Assembly (NCBI GenBank): GCA_963807385.1 | Contig: CAWEBQ010000003.1 | Span: forward strand, 868,001 to 932,000 | Reading direction: 5' to 3' | From: JBDTSW01 sp963807385 | Lineage (GTDB): Bacteria > Actinomycetota > Thermoleophilia > Solirubrobacterales > 70-9 | DNA length: 64,000 bases | Shown: positions 31,039-39,822 of the stretch, piece after piece | How positions within the stretch are numbered: the first letter of the stretch is position 1 | Layout: each line of letters starts with the position of its first letter | Translations under genes and position numbers: made by a program | The notes under the pieces: generated by a model | Databases searched by the model: none | What the model saw: the letters and a program-made list of their open reading frames with translations, nothing else | What the model was told of the DNA's origin: nothing

Positions 31039-32928
31039 TCATGCGTCGAGCTCAACCGGGGAGATGTGCTCGGCCCCCGCGACGAGCTCGACGACGCGGG
31101 CAGCCAGATCCGTCTCATCGCCCGAGGCCACCATCTCCTCCAACTCGGCCACCGTGCGCTCGACCCATTCGGCGTCCAGCGGCAGCAGTCGCCCGGCGCG
31201 GACGATGCGCTCGGCCGCGGTCGGTCGCGCCTCCTCGTCGGCGTTGAAGAGCTCCTCGTGGATCTTCTCCCCCGGCCGGGGCCCGGTGAACTCGATCGCG
31301 ATGTCGACGTCCGGCTCCTGGCCGGCCAGCGAGATCATGTTCCGGGCGAGATCCACGATCCGCACCGGATCGCCCATCTCGAGCACGAACACCTCGCCCG
31401 AGGCCCCGCCCAGGTCCGCCGCCTGGATCACCAGCTGCACGGCCTCCGGAATCGTCATGAAGTAGCGGGTCATCTCCGGATGGGTGACCGTCACCGGTCC
31501 TCCGCGCTCGATCTGGGAGCGGAAGATCGGGACGACGCTGCCCGACGACGCGAGCACGTTGCCGAACCTGACGCTGATGAAGCGCGTCCGGGGGTGCCGC
31601 TGCCCGGCGGCCGACATGATCCACTCTGCCATCGCCTTCGAGGCGCCCATCACGGTCTTGGGGTTCACGGCCTTGTCGGTCGAGATCAGGACGAAGCGCT
31701 CGGCGCCCGCCACGGCGGCGGTCTCGGCGACGACGCGCGTTGCGATCCCGTTGTTGCGAACAGCCTCCAGCGGGTTCGCCTCCATCAGGGGCACGTGCTT
31801 GTAGGCGGCGGCGTGGAACACGACCGCGGGCTTGAACCGCTGCATGACCTCCAGCATCCTGTCGGCCTCCTTGCAGTCGGCGAGTACCGACTCGACCGCG
31901 GTGAAGTGCCACTCCCCGGTGAGCTCGCGGTCGATCTCGAACAGCGGCCCCTCCGCGTGGTCGAGCAGGACCAGGAGCTTCGGGTTCACCCGCGCGATCT
32001 GCCGTGAGAGCTCCGATCCGATCGAACCGCCCGCGCCGGTGATGAGGACGATCTTGTCCTGGAGGTAGGCGCCGACCCTGTCGAGCTCCATCACGACGGG
32101 GTCGCGGCCGAGGACGTCCTCCACCTGGACCTCGCGCAGCTGGCGCGTGAGCTGCACGCCTCCGCGCAGCAACTCGAACACCGTGGGCAGCGTCTGGACC
32201 CGGATGTCTCGCTCGCGGCAGGCCGCCACCACCTTGGCGCGCAGGGTGCCCGGCGCCGAGGGGATCGCGATGAAGACCTCGTCCGGCTTCATCCGATCAC
32301 AGATCGCGGCGATCTCGTCGGTGGTGCCGAGCACCTCGAGGCCCAGATTGCGCATTCCCTGTTTACGCGGGTCGTCATCGACGAAGCCGATCGCCCGGTT
32401 GCCGAGGTTCGGGTTGAGCTGCATCTCGCGCACGACCATCTGTCCGCCGGAGCCAGCGCCGACCACCAGCACCTTGCGCGCCTTGCGCTTGAGGGCGACG
32501 CGGCCGGGCCGCTCGGCGATCGTCCGTCGCAGCAGGCGGGCGCCGGCGGTGAGCATGGTGAGAAGGAGCGCGTCGAAGACCACCACCGAGCGCGGGAGGT
32601 CATCCGCGAAGGGCTGGGCAATCGCGAAGACCAGTACCAGCAGGGCGACCGAGACCAGCGCCGCCCGCACCAGCGGCCATAGGTCCGGCAGGCGGAAGTA
32701 GCGCCACCATTTCTGATGCTGACCCAGCACCTCGAACACGGCGGCCTGACCCAGCGCGACGAACGCGATCGAGCCGACGAGCATGTCCTCGTAGCGCAGG
32801 GGGATCCCGCCCGTCACGTCCAGGAACCGGAGCTTGAAGGCCAGGAAGTATGCGGCGGCCGCGAGCAGGGCATCCGCTCCGAACTGCAGCGCCCGTCGGC
32901 CGTTCGACGAATCACGCAGGCGTGACAT
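31039..32928 (-). CDS. CapD/WbpM-type nucleotide-sugar 4,6-dehydratase
   Basis: The 629-residue protein has four N-terminal transmembrane helices (to about 125), a Rossmann-like CoA-binding-type domain (KVLVVGAGSGGQMVV, about 150-280), and a dehydratase/epimerase domain beginning DKIVLITGAGGSIGSELSRQI. The catalytic region has the SDR-like Lys in STDKAVNPKTVMGASKAMAEW, where Met replaces Tyr as in the family. It dehydrates UDP-GlcNAc (or similar) to a 4-keto-6-deoxy sugar, the precursor of amino or deoxy sugars. I chose ATG 32928 because TACACT (32942-32937) is 8 bases upstream; a TTG at 32937 lies inside that box. Confidence 0.9.
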   Translation of the reverse strand: MSRLRDSSNGRRALQFGADALLAAAAYFLAFKLRFLDVTGGIPLRYEDMLVGSIAFVALGQAAVFEVLGQHQKWWRYFRLPDLWPLVRAALVSVALLVLVFAIAQPFADDLPRSVVVFDALLLTMLTAGARLLRRTIAERPGRVALKRKARKVLVVGAGSGGQMVVREMQLNPNLGNRAIGFVDDDPRKQGMRNLGLEVLGTTDEIAAICDRMKPDEVFIAIPSAPGTLRAKVVAACRERDIRVQTLPTVFELLRGGVQLTRQLREVQVEDVLGRDPVVMELDRVGAYLQDKIVLITGAGGSIGSELSRQIARVNPKLLVLLDHAEGPLFEIDRELTGEWHFTAVESVLADCKEADRMLEVMQRFKPAVVFHAAAYKHVPLMEANPLEAVRNNGIATRVVAETAAVAGAERFVLISTDKAVNPKTVMGASKAMAEWIMSAAGQRHPRTRFISVRFGNVLASSGSVVPIFRSQIERGGPVTVTHPEMTRYFMTIPEAVQLVIQAADLGGASGEVFVLEMGDPVRIVDLARNMISLAGQEPDVDIAIEFTGPRPGEKIHEELFNADEEARPTAAERIVRAGRLLPLDAEWVERTVAELEEMVASGDETDLAARVVELVAGAEHISPVELDA

Positions 32929-32982
32929 GGCGATCAAGTGTAGAGGCGCGAAAGCGACCCCTGCCTATGATCCGGCCCCTGC

Positions 32983-33624
32983 ATGACCGACTTCATCGTC
33001 GATCCGATCGTCGAGTTCGCGACCGAGTTCATTGACACGGTTGGCCTCTTCGGGGTCTTCTTCCTGATGCTGCTCGAATCCGCGTGCCTGCCCGTGCCCA
33101 GCGAGGCGATCATGCTGTTCGCCGGCTTCAACGTCTCCGAGGGAAACATGACCCTGTTCGGGATCGTCGCCGCGGGGGTGCTCGGAAACGTCGTGGGCTC
33201 GTGGATCGCCTGGGGCATCGGCTACTACGGCCGGATGGAGCTGCTGGAGAAGAACCGGCTGATCCACATCAATCACAAGCACCTCGACTGGGCCGACTCG
33301 TGGTTCCAGCGCCACGGCGACGCGACCGTCTTCTTCACCCGGATGCTCCCGATCATCCGCACCTTCATCTCCCTGCCCGCTGGTATCGCCCGCATGCCCT
33401 TCTGGCGCTTCACGGTCCTCACGCTGCTGGGCTGTATCCCGTGGGTCCTGATGCTGGGCATCATCGGAACGGAGGTCGGCGATCAGTGGGAGGAGTGGCG
33501 CGACTACCTCCACTACGGGGACTACGTCGTGCTCGCAGCGGTGGTCGGCGGCCTGATCTGGCTGCTGATCCGCCGGCGACGAGGGGGCGGCGGGGACTCC
33601 GAGCCGGCCGAGGCGAGCCCGTAG
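32983..33624 (+). CDS. DedA-family membrane protein
   Basis: The 213-residue protein has the DedA layout: amphipathic N-terminus, TVGLFGVFFLMLLESACLPVPSEAIM with the conserved acidic and Pro residues, GSWIAWGIGYYGRMELLEKN, and the membrane motif FFTRMLPIIRTFISLPAGIARMPFWRF with essential Arg residues. DedA proteins recycle undecaprenyl phosphate across the membrane. A TATGAT box is 11 bases before the ATG (32966-32971). The frame downstream contains uppP, which serves the same carrier cycle, so the two are a functional pair. A Gly/Arg-rich hydrophilic tail closes the protein. Confidence 0.93.
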   Translation: MTDFIVDPIVEFATEFIDTVGLFGVFFLMLLESACLPVPSEAIMLFAGFNVSEGNMTLFGIVAAGVLGNVVGSWIAWGIGYYGRMELLEKNRLIHINHKHLDWADSWFQRHGDATVFFTRMLPIIRTFISLPAGIARMPFWRFTVLTLLGCIPWVLMLGIIGTEVGDQWEEWRDYLHYGDYVVLAAVVGGLIWLLIRRRRGGGGDSEPAEASP

Positions 33625-33629
33625 AAGCA

Positions 33630-34444
33630 GGTCCCACAGGCGGCAGGCCCACCCTCGGCGCCGGGCAGGCCCTGGCCCTCGGCGTGGTGCAGGGGCCGGC
33701 CGAGCTTCTGCCGGTGTCGAGCTCGGCCCATCTCAACCTGGTGCCCTGGATGCTGGGCTGGGACTGGCAGGACGCCGAACCCGAGGCCCGCAAGAGCTTT
33801 GAGGTGGCCGTTCACGCGGGCGGCGCTGCCGCGCTGCTGATCGGCCAGCGCCGGCTGATCGCCAGCGAATTGCAGGCTTTCAACGCCCGACGTGCGGGGG
33901 TTGTGGCCCTGTCCTTCGCGATTCCCGCCGTCGCCGGCCTGCTGTGGGAGCGGCAGATCGAGGAGCGCTTCGGCAGCCCGCGGTCGATCGCGGTTGGGCT
34001 GCTGGCGGGCTCCGCGGCCATGGTTGCGGCGGACCTCACCCCCAGGAGCGAGGTGGTGGTGGCGCCCGGGCCGCCGACGGTCTCGCGCTGGGATTGGGGC
34101 AGGCGGCGGCGCTGATGCCGGGCGTGTCCCGCAACGGCGCGACGCTGACCGCCGCACGAATGAGGGGGTTCACGCGTGAGCAGTCGAACCTCCTGTCACG
34201 CACAGTCGCGCTGCCGGTCATCGCCGGCGCCGCCGCGCTCAAGGGCCACCGGCTTCGCCGGCGCGGCGTCCAGCCGGGCCTACGCCGGGCGCTGGCGGCC
34301 GGCGTCGCAGCCTCGTTCGCATCGACCCTGGCGTCGCAGCGCCTGATCCGTCTCGTCGAGCGCGACCGGGCACTCTGGCCGTACGCGGCCTACCGGGTCG
34401 GACTGGCGGCGCTGGTCGCCCGCCGGCTCGCCCGCCGGCCTTGA
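33630..34444 (+). CDS. uppP: undecaprenyl-diphosphatase, frameshifted
   Basis: The region encodes a full-length UppP (about 270 residues) split between two frames. The first part holds LGVVQGPAELLPVSSSAHL, with the catalytic Glu and Ser-rich motif, and ends in frame 1 at 34115. The second resumes as GLALGLGQAAALMPGVSRNGATLTAARMRGF in the -1 frame and stops at 34444. A missing base (or two extra) near 34050-34070 explains it. No ATG, GTG or TTG occurs at the expected N-terminus between the dedA stop and 33660, so a second small error or a non-standard start is likely. UppP dephosphorylates undecaprenyl diphosphate at the outer membrane face. Confidence 0.8.
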
Positions 34445-34520
34445 CTTCGCCGGCTGCGGCAGTAGGTTCAAGATCCTGCGCGCGGGTCGGTCGCACGCCT
34501 TATGGGAAGGAACCCCAGCC

Positions 34521-34637
34521 ATGACGTTCCGGAGACGAACGATGACCGCTGCCCTCGCGACGGTGGTCCTCGTGACCGCGAGCGTGACCCGTCACAACTG
34601 CGAGACGGGCGTCAGGCACTGGACCGCCAGGAAGTAG
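34521..34637 (+). CDS. 38-residue hydrophobic peptide ORF (candidate)
   Basis: ATG 34521 has AAGGAA 9 bases upstream. The product starts MTFRRRTMT, continues with a hydrophobic stretch LATVVLVTASV, and ends with a short polar tail and TAG at 34635. This is the layout of a signal peptide or single-helix membrane peptide. It stands alone between uppP and purM, a 234-base gap with no other gene. Coding is supported only by the ribosome site and amino acid pattern, so it may be a leader for purM. Confidence 0.35.
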   Translation: MTFRRRTMTAALATVVLVTASVTRHNCETGVRHWTARK

Positions 34638-34678
34638 ACGTCCCGGCGGCTCGGCCGGGGGTGCGATTGAATCGTGGG

Positions 34679-35683
34679 GTGAGCGACCCCGATGCCTACG
34701 CCGCCTCCGGCGTCAGCCAGCGCCAGGCTGACGCCGCGGTCGCGGCGCTGGTAGCCCATCTGGGGCGAATCGACACGGGAAAGCCGTCTCGCGTGGTGGC
34801 GCTCCCGGGGCACTACGCCAGCGTCCTGCGCCTGGACGAGACCACGGGCATTGCCTTCGGCACCGACGGCGTCGGAACGAAGATGGTCCTCGCGGAGCAA
34901 CTCGATCGGTTCGAGACGATCGGCATCGATTGCATCGCGATGAACGTGAACGACCTGATCTGCGTCGGCGCGGAGCCGATCGCGATGCTCGACTTCATCC
35001 TCTGCTCGACGGCCGACCCGGGCGTGTGCGGCGCGATCGGCGAGGGCCTGCGTAGCGGCGCGGAACGGGCCGGAATCGAGATCCCCGGCGGCGAGATCGC
35101 TCAGGTGGGCGACGTGGTTACCGGGTGGGAGCTCACCGGAAGCGCAATCGGGCTCGTGGATCTGGACGCCATCGTCGCCGGTGACGAGATCGCGCCTGGC
35201 GACGCGCTGATCGGCCTTCCCTCCTCCGGCCTCCATTCCAACGGATACACGCTTGCGCGCAGCGTCCTCGACGCCGTTTCGCTCGACGACCAGCGGCTCG
35301 GTCTGCCCCTGGGCGAAGTCCTGCTGGAGCCGACCGTCATCTACGTCCGAGCGATTCTCGAGCTCTTGTCCTCCGACGTCGGCGTCCACGGGCTCGCCCA
35401 CATCACCGGCGACGGACTGAACAACCTGCTCCGCCTCTCCCGCCAGGTGGGTTATGAGATCTCCGATCCGCTGCCCGTCCCCCGCGTGTTCGAGCTGATC
35501 GCGGAGCTCGGCAGCGTGGGGACCGAGGAGATGCACGAGGTCTTCAACATGGGCCTGGGCTTCGTCTGCGTGGTGCCTGAGGCCGACACCGCCGCGGCGC
35601 TGGAGCTGCTGGACGCGCACCACCCCGGCGCGGCCAGGATCGGGTCGGTCACCGACCGGGTGGCCGAAATCGTCCGCACATAG
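34679..35683 (+). CDS. purM: phosphoribosylformylglycinamidine cyclo-ligase (AIR synthase)
   Basis: The 334-residue protein has PurM features: GIAFGTDGVGTKMVLAEQLDRFETIGIDCIAMNVNDLICVGAEPIAMLDF (ATP and substrate loops), GGEIAQVGDVV, LPSSGLHSNGYTLAR, and ITGDGLNNLLRL toward the C-terminus. It catalyses ATP-dependent ring closure to aminoimidazole ribonucleotide in purine synthesis. GTG 34679 fits the family N-terminus (SDPDAYAASGV); upstream codons are low-complexity. PurF, often adjacent in other bacteria, is not next to it. The frame ends 38 bases before the GlxA-type gene. Confidence 0.93.
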   Translation: MSDPDAYAASGVSQRQADAAVAALVAHLGRIDTGKPSRVVALPGHYASVLRLDETTGIAFGTDGVGTKMVLAEQLDRFETIGIDCIAMNVNDLICVGAEPIAMLDFILCSTADPGVCGAIGEGLRSGAERAGIEIPGGEIAQVGDVVTGWELTGSAIGLVDLDAIVAGDEIAPGDALIGLPSSGLHSNGYTLARSVLDAVSLDDQRLGLPLGEVLLEPTVIYVRAILELLSSDVGVHGLAHITGDGLNNLLRLSRQVGYEISDPLPVPRVFELIAELGSVGTEEMHEVFNMGLGFVCVVPEADTAAALELLDAHHPGAARIGSVTDRVAEIVRT

Positions 35684-35721
35684 TCATTGCGGACAGCCCG
35701 CGGATGCGCCACCATGGCCCA

Positions 35722-36735
35722 ATGAGCCCCTCCGAGCGCCCGCGACGCCGCATCGTGATCGTGACCTTCGACGGAGTCCAGCCGCTTGACGCGGTCGGGC
35801 CCGCCGAGGTGTTCAACGTGGCCGACAACCTGCACGGCCCCACCGGCTACTCGGTGGATCTGGTCTCGCGCGCCGGCGGCGAGGTTCGGGCTCCCAGCGG
35901 GCTCGGCCTGAGCACGGCGCGGGCGTCCTCTGCGCGGGGGCCGATCGACACGCTGGTGGTGGCCGGCGGCTTTGGCGTCGAGGTCGCGCGGGCGGACGAG
36001 GTCCTGATCGCCTGGCTGAAGCGGGCCGCGAGCCGGGCGCGGCGGGTCACGTCCGTGTGCACCGGGGCGTTCCTGCTGGCCGAGGCCGGCGTGCTCGACG
36101 GCCGCGAGGCCACGACCCACTGGTCCGCGACCCAGCAACTCGCCCGGGCCTACCCGGCGGTTCGGATCCAGGGCGACCGCATCTTCGTCCGCGACGGCCA
36201 CGTCTGGACCTCCGCCGGGGTGACCGCAGGGATGGATCTTGCTCTGGCGCTGGTGGAGGACGACCTCGGGCGGGAGGTCTCGCTGCAGGTCGCGCGCTGG
36301 CTGGTGCTGTACTCGAAGCGGCCGGGCGGGCAGGCGCAGTTCAGCGCCAGCCTCCAGCTCCAGCGCGCCCAGGCCGAGCCGCTGCGCGCGGTACAGGACT
36401 GGATCGGCGAGAACCTCGACGCCGACCTCAGCGTGGACGCGATGGCAGGGCGCGCCCAGATGAGCGTGCGGGGATTCGCGCGGGCCTTCCGGCGTGAGAC
36501 CGGGGTGACCCCCGCGGCGTACGTGGAGGGCCTGCGCGTCGAGCGGGCTCGCCTCGCCCTCGAGTCCACCGAGGTTCCGGTTGAGGAGATCGCGCGCTCT
36601 TGCGGTTTCGGCACCCCGGAGACGATGCGCCGCGCGTTCGGACGGCGCCTACGGGTGAGCCCGAGCGCCTACCGCACGAGGTTTGGAAGCTTTGGAGGCC
36701 CTACGACCCACAACGCCCGGAGGGCAACCGCATGA
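35722..36735 (+). CDS. GlxA-type AraC regulator with DJ-1/PfpI domain
   Basis: The 337-residue protein has an N-terminal DJ-1/PfpI domain (about 10-180) with the nucleophile-elbow Cys in RVTSVCTGAFLLAEAG. An AraC DNA-binding domain (about 235-330) carries two helix-turn-helix units: MAGRAQMSVRGFARAFRRETG and EIARSCGFGTPETMRRAFGRRLRVSPSAYR. Proteins of this build sense small metabolites or aldehydes and activate nearby genes. ATG 35722 is chosen; ATG 35704 is possible. Its last codons overlap the next ATG (ATGA). The linked DJ-1 gene downstream is the obvious regulatory target. Confidence 0.88.
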   Translation: MSPSERPRRRIVIVTFDGVQPLDAVGPAEVFNVADNLHGPTGYSVDLVSRAGGEVRAPSGLGLSTARASSARGPIDTLVVAGGFGVEVARADEVLIAWLKRAASRARRVTSVCTGAFLLAEAGVLDGREATTHWSATQQLARAYPAVRIQGDRIFVRDGHVWTSAGVTAGMDLALALVEDDLGREVSLQVARWLVLYSKRPGGQAQFSASLQLQRAQAEPLRAVQDWIGENLDADLSVDAMAGRAQMSVRGFARAFRRETGVTPAAYVEGLRVERARLALESTEVPVEEIARSCGFGTPETMRRAFGRRLRVSPSAYRTRFGSFGGPTTHNARRATA

Positions 36736-37370
36736 AGATCGCCATTCTCATCTTCGACAGGCTCACCGCCCTCGACGCGGTCGGCCCCTACGAGATCCTC
36801 TCCCGCCTGCCGGGAGCCAAGGTGGAGTTCGTGGCCAAGGCGCCGGGGCCCAAGCCGACCGACACCGGCATGCTGAGCCTGGTCGCGGAGTCCGGGATCG
36901 CGGACGTCGACCCGGACGGCGTTGACATCCTGCTGATCCCCGGCGGGGAGGGCAACCGGCCCATGCTCGAGGACGACCAGACGCTCGACTGGGTCCGGGC
37001 CGTTCACGGCGGGAGCGAATGGACGACCTCGGTGTGCACCGGCGCAATGGTCCTGGGCGCCGCAGGCGTCCTCGACGGGCTCAAGGCGACCACTCACTGG
37101 GCCTACCTGGACCGTCTGGCCCCGTACGGGGCCGAGCCCGTATCGGAGCGGGTGGTGATCGACGGCAAGGTCGTAACAGCCGCCGGCGTCTCGTCGGGCA
37201 TCGACATGGCGCTCACGCTGGTTGCCGAGATCGCCGCGCCCGAGGTGGCACAGGCGATCCAACTGGGGATCGAGTACGACCCCGCGCCGCCCTTCGACTC
37301 CGGATCGCCCCTGAAGGCCGATCCCGCGATCGTCGAATTCGTCCGCAACATGGAGCGCCAAACCGCCTGA
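36732..37370 (+). CDS. DJ-1/PfpI family protein
   Basis: The 212-residue protein is a stand-alone DJ-1/PfpI domain like those of isonitrile hydratase or glyoxalase III-type enzymes. It shows KIAILIFDRLTALDAVGPYE at the N-terminus, LLIPGGEGNRPM, and the catalytic elbow TTSVCTGAMVLGAAGVLDG, with TTHWAYLD following. It is the same domain as in the upstream regulator and starts inside its stop, so the pair probably arose by duplication and fusion. Activity cannot be assigned; detoxification of electrophiles is a family-level possibility. Confidence 0.88.
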   Translation: MKIAILIFDRLTALDAVGPYEILSRLPGAKVEFVAKAPGPKPTDTGMLSLVAESGIADVDPDGVDILLIPGGEGNRPMLEDDQTLDWVRAVHGGSEWTTSVCTGAMVLGAAGVLDGLKATTHWAYLDRLAPYGAEPVSERVVIDGKVVTAAGVSSGIDMALTLVAEIAAPEVAQAIQLGIEYDPAPPFDSGSPLKADPAIVEFVRNMERQTA

Positions 37371-37403
37371 TCCACGGGCCCAAGGGCTGCTACCTTCGAG
37401 ACC

Positions 37404-37805
37404 ATGAAGGACGGCGTGGCAACCGTTTTCAGGTTTACGGCGGGAGCGGTCGTGGTTGGCCTCCTCGCAGCCGGGATTCCGCTGGCGTGGGTCTGGGTCG
37501 GCTCGCAGGTCCAGGGCGGGACATCGCCCAGCGCGACCGCGATCGCCACGGTGGTCACCGGCTGCATGGCCTCCTACGGCTGCGTCGCCCTCCTGGCGGC
37601 TTGGTTCAAGGGCCGCGACGACGACGTGGCGCGGAAGATCCGGCGCGAGCGCTACGCCTGGAACCGCAGCCTTCGCGACGAGCGCAAGACGGCGCCCAAG
37701 ACATCGTTTCTGGAGAACTGCCTGATCGCGACGACGATCGTCGTCGCCCTGGTGGTCACCGTCTGGTTCTTCCTCTACGGGAACCCGGGCGTTCCGCAGA
37801 CCTAG
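37404..37805 (+). CDS. small membrane protein of unknown function
   Basis: The 133-residue protein has three transmembrane helices (about 8-30, 46-67, 107-127) with a basic cytoplasmic loop (DDDVARKIRRERYAWNRSLRDERK) between the second and third. I do not recognise the family. ATG 37404 is preceded by TACCTT at 7 bases, the leaderless pattern used by its neighbours. The kinase gene begins 82 bases after its stop. The basic loop could bind lipid head groups or a partner, but this is only a property of the sequence. Confidence 0.6.
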   Translation: MKDGVATVFRFTAGAVVVGLLAAGIPLAWVWVGSQVQGGTSPSATAIATVVTGCMASYGCVALLAAWFKGRDDDVARKIRRERYAWNRSLRDERKTAPKTSFLENCLIATTIVVALVVTVWFFLYGNPGVPQT

Positions 37806-37874
37806 CCACCGCGGACGGCGCGGACCCCGCGTTGCGGCCAACACGCCGATGGCGAGTCCCGCGCCCGCGATCCG

Positions 37875-37880
37875 TAGGAT
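37875..37880 (+). promoter_or_regulatory. -10 box of leaderless kinase promoter
   Basis: TAGGAT lies exactly 7 bases before GTG 37888. The same box and spacing recur at other starts in this window, for instance at 39822-39817 on the other strand. It predicts a leaderless mRNA and supports GTG 37888 over the upstream in-frame ATG. Confidence 0.55.
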
Positions 37881-37887
37881 CGCGCTC

Positions 37888-39400
37888 GTGAGCGCTGAGG
37901 GGACATCCGGGTTCTCTAGCCCCATCGGAAGCACGCTGTCGGGGCGGTACCGCCTGCTCTCAAAGCTGGGCAGTGGCGGAATGTCCACCGTCTACCTCGC
38001 GGAGGACCTGACGCTGGAGCGCTCGGTGGCGGTGAAGGTGATGCACGCCGGCATCTCCGACCAGCCCGACCAGATCGAGCGTTTCCGCCGCGAGGCCCGC
38101 TCGGTGGCCCAGCTCTCCCATCCCAATGTGGTTGCCGTGATCGACGCGGGAGAGGACGCCGGGCATCCCTACATCGTGTTCGAGTACGTCGAGGGCGAGA
38201 CCCTCAAGCAGCGCATCGATCGCCTGCGGCGCCTGCCGGTGGACGAGGCCGCGGCCTACGCGATCGAGATCGGGCGGGGGCTGGCTGCGGCCCACGCTCG
38301 GATGCTCGTGCACCGCGACGTGAAGCCGCAGAACGTGCTGATCGACTCCGAGGGCCGGGCGAAGGTGACGGACTTCGGGATCGCGCTGTCGCTGGAGAGC
38401 GACGGGCTCGACCAAGACGGGGCGCGTGCTCGGCACCACCGACTACGTCTCACCGGAGCAGGCCATGGGGCAAGACGTGGATGCCCGCTCCGACATCTAC
38501 TCGCTCGGGATCCTGACCTACGAGATGCTCACCGGTCACCCCCCGTTCCAGGCGGAGACCCTCGTGGGCGTCGCAATGAAGCACGTGAACGAGCCGATGC
38601 CCGATGTGCAGGCGGCGCGTCCCCAGGTCTCGGCGGCGCTCTCCGCCGTGATCGAGCGCGCCACCGACAAGGAGCCCAAGCGCCGGTACGCGGACATGGC
38701 CGCGATGCTCAGCGACCTCGAGGGCGCCCTTGACGTCGAGGTGACGCGCGCCGGCGGGGCCACGGGCGAGGCCACCACCGTAATCGCGTCGGTGCCCGAG
38801 AAGCGCCGCCTGCTTCCCAGCCGCAAGGTCTCGGTGGCCGGGATCCTGCTCGTGCTCGCGGTCGCGGTGGTGGCGCTGGGCATCGCCGCGCTCACCGGCG
38901 ACGACTCGAAGCAGGGTCAGTCAGGGGCGTCCGGCGCCCCGGCCTCCGGGGCCGGGATCGAGCTCGTCGGATCGCAGGACTTCGATCCGGAGGGCGACGA
39001 CGCCGAGCATCCCGAGGTCGTCAAGCAGGCCATCGACGGCGACCCGGATACGCCATGGACCACCGAGACCTACACCACCGGTCCCGGCCTGGACGCGTCC
39101 GGCAAATCGGGCGTGGGCCTGATCCTCAGCGCCGCCGAGCCGGTGGCGGCCAGGGAGATGACGATCAGCTCCTCCACGGGCGGTTGGTCCGCGAAGATCT
39201 ACGGGGCATCGGAGGGTCCCCCCGACACCCTCGCCGGGTGGGGCTCGCCGATCGGCAAGGTCAGCGACCCAGCGACGACCGAGGTCGTCACACTCGACGC
39301 AACGTCGGAGTCCGAGTTCTTCCTGATCTGGATAACGGACCTCGCCGACAGCGAGGACGGCTTCGTTGTCGAGATCGGCGAGGTCGAGCTGACGGCTTAG
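37888..39400 (+). CDS. transmembrane Ser/Thr protein kinase with C-terminal sensor domain, frameshifted
   Basis: The gene encodes an N-terminal kinase: Gly loop LGSGGMSTVYLAED, Lys K50, catalytic HRDVKPQNV with D144, and DFGIA. At 38410 an extra G breaks the frame; removing it restores TKTGRVLGTTDYVSPEQAMG and gives about 503 residues. A transmembrane helix (SVAGILLVLAVAVVALGIAAL) is followed by an extracellular beta-rich domain with AIDGDPDTPWTTETY. That phrase is typical of F5/8 (discoidin-like) ligand modules found on actinobacterial kinases near murJ. It likely senses a cell-wall ligand. The frameshift is probably a sequence error. Confidence 0.82.
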
Positions 39401-39401
39401 G

Positions 39402-39809
39402 TCAGAGGCAGTTCGGCTGCTGCTTGTCCGGGAGGAACGAGGACGACGCGTCGTTGTTGAACTCGTCCTGGAACGCCGCGAAGTCCGGGATGTTGCCTCC
39501 GGACTCGACGCAGAACACCTGGCCGCCGCCGTCGATGTTCTCGTAGAGGTAGGAGAGGTGCTTGTACCTGTTCTTCGCCGAGCTCACCTTGTCGTTCATC
39601 CGGTTGTAGATCCTGTTGGTGATCTCCCCGGTCTTCCTGAGGGTCAGCTTTCGTCCCTGGTAGTTCTTGCCGGCCCACACGCACATCGCGCCCTTCGGGC
39701 ACTTCGAGCTGAGCGCGGCGCGCTTCTCGTCGGCCGCGCCGGGTCCCGGCGCGGCGAGAATGGCTACGGCCACTACCCCGACCCCCGCAATTGCCAACCG
39801 CCTGATCAC
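39402..39809 (-). CDS. secreted peptidase inhibitor I36-type protein
   Basis: The 135-residue product starts with a signal peptide (VIRR, hydrophobic core, PGPGAADE, cleavage near 25). The mature domain has SKCPKGAMCVWAGKNYQGRKLTLRKTG and SSAKNRYKHLSYLYENIDGGG, the beta-gamma-crystallin-like I36 pattern first known in a Streptomyces peptidase inhibitor. Cys pairs CPKGAMC and VFC/NC fit disulfides. I chose GTG 39809, which has TAGGAT 7 bases upstream (overlapping the ddl stop). The inhibitor role is a family-level inference. It is convergent with the kinase gene, with one base between their ends. Confidence 0.72.
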   Translation of the reverse strand: MIRRLAIAGVGVVAVAILAAPGPGAADEKRAALSSKCPKGAMCVWAGKNYQGRKLTLRKTGEITNRIYNRMNDKVSSAKNRYKHLSYLYENIDGGGQVFCVESGGNIPDFAAFQDEFNNDASSSFLPDKQQPNCL

Positions 39810-39816
39810 ACGCGGC

Positions 39817-39822
39817 ATCCTA
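39817..39822 (-). promoter_or_regulatory. -10 box inside the ddl stop codon
   Basis: On the minus strand, TAGGAT (39822-39817) begins with the ddl stop codon TAG and ends 7 bases before GTG 39809. It gives the I36-type gene its own leaderless start at the end of the division operon. Confidence 0.45.

Noticed and set aside
38400..38430. Programmed ribosomal frameshift in the kinase
   Set aside because: No slippery heptamer, stop-associated signal or hairpin at the site. A single extra base explains it better.
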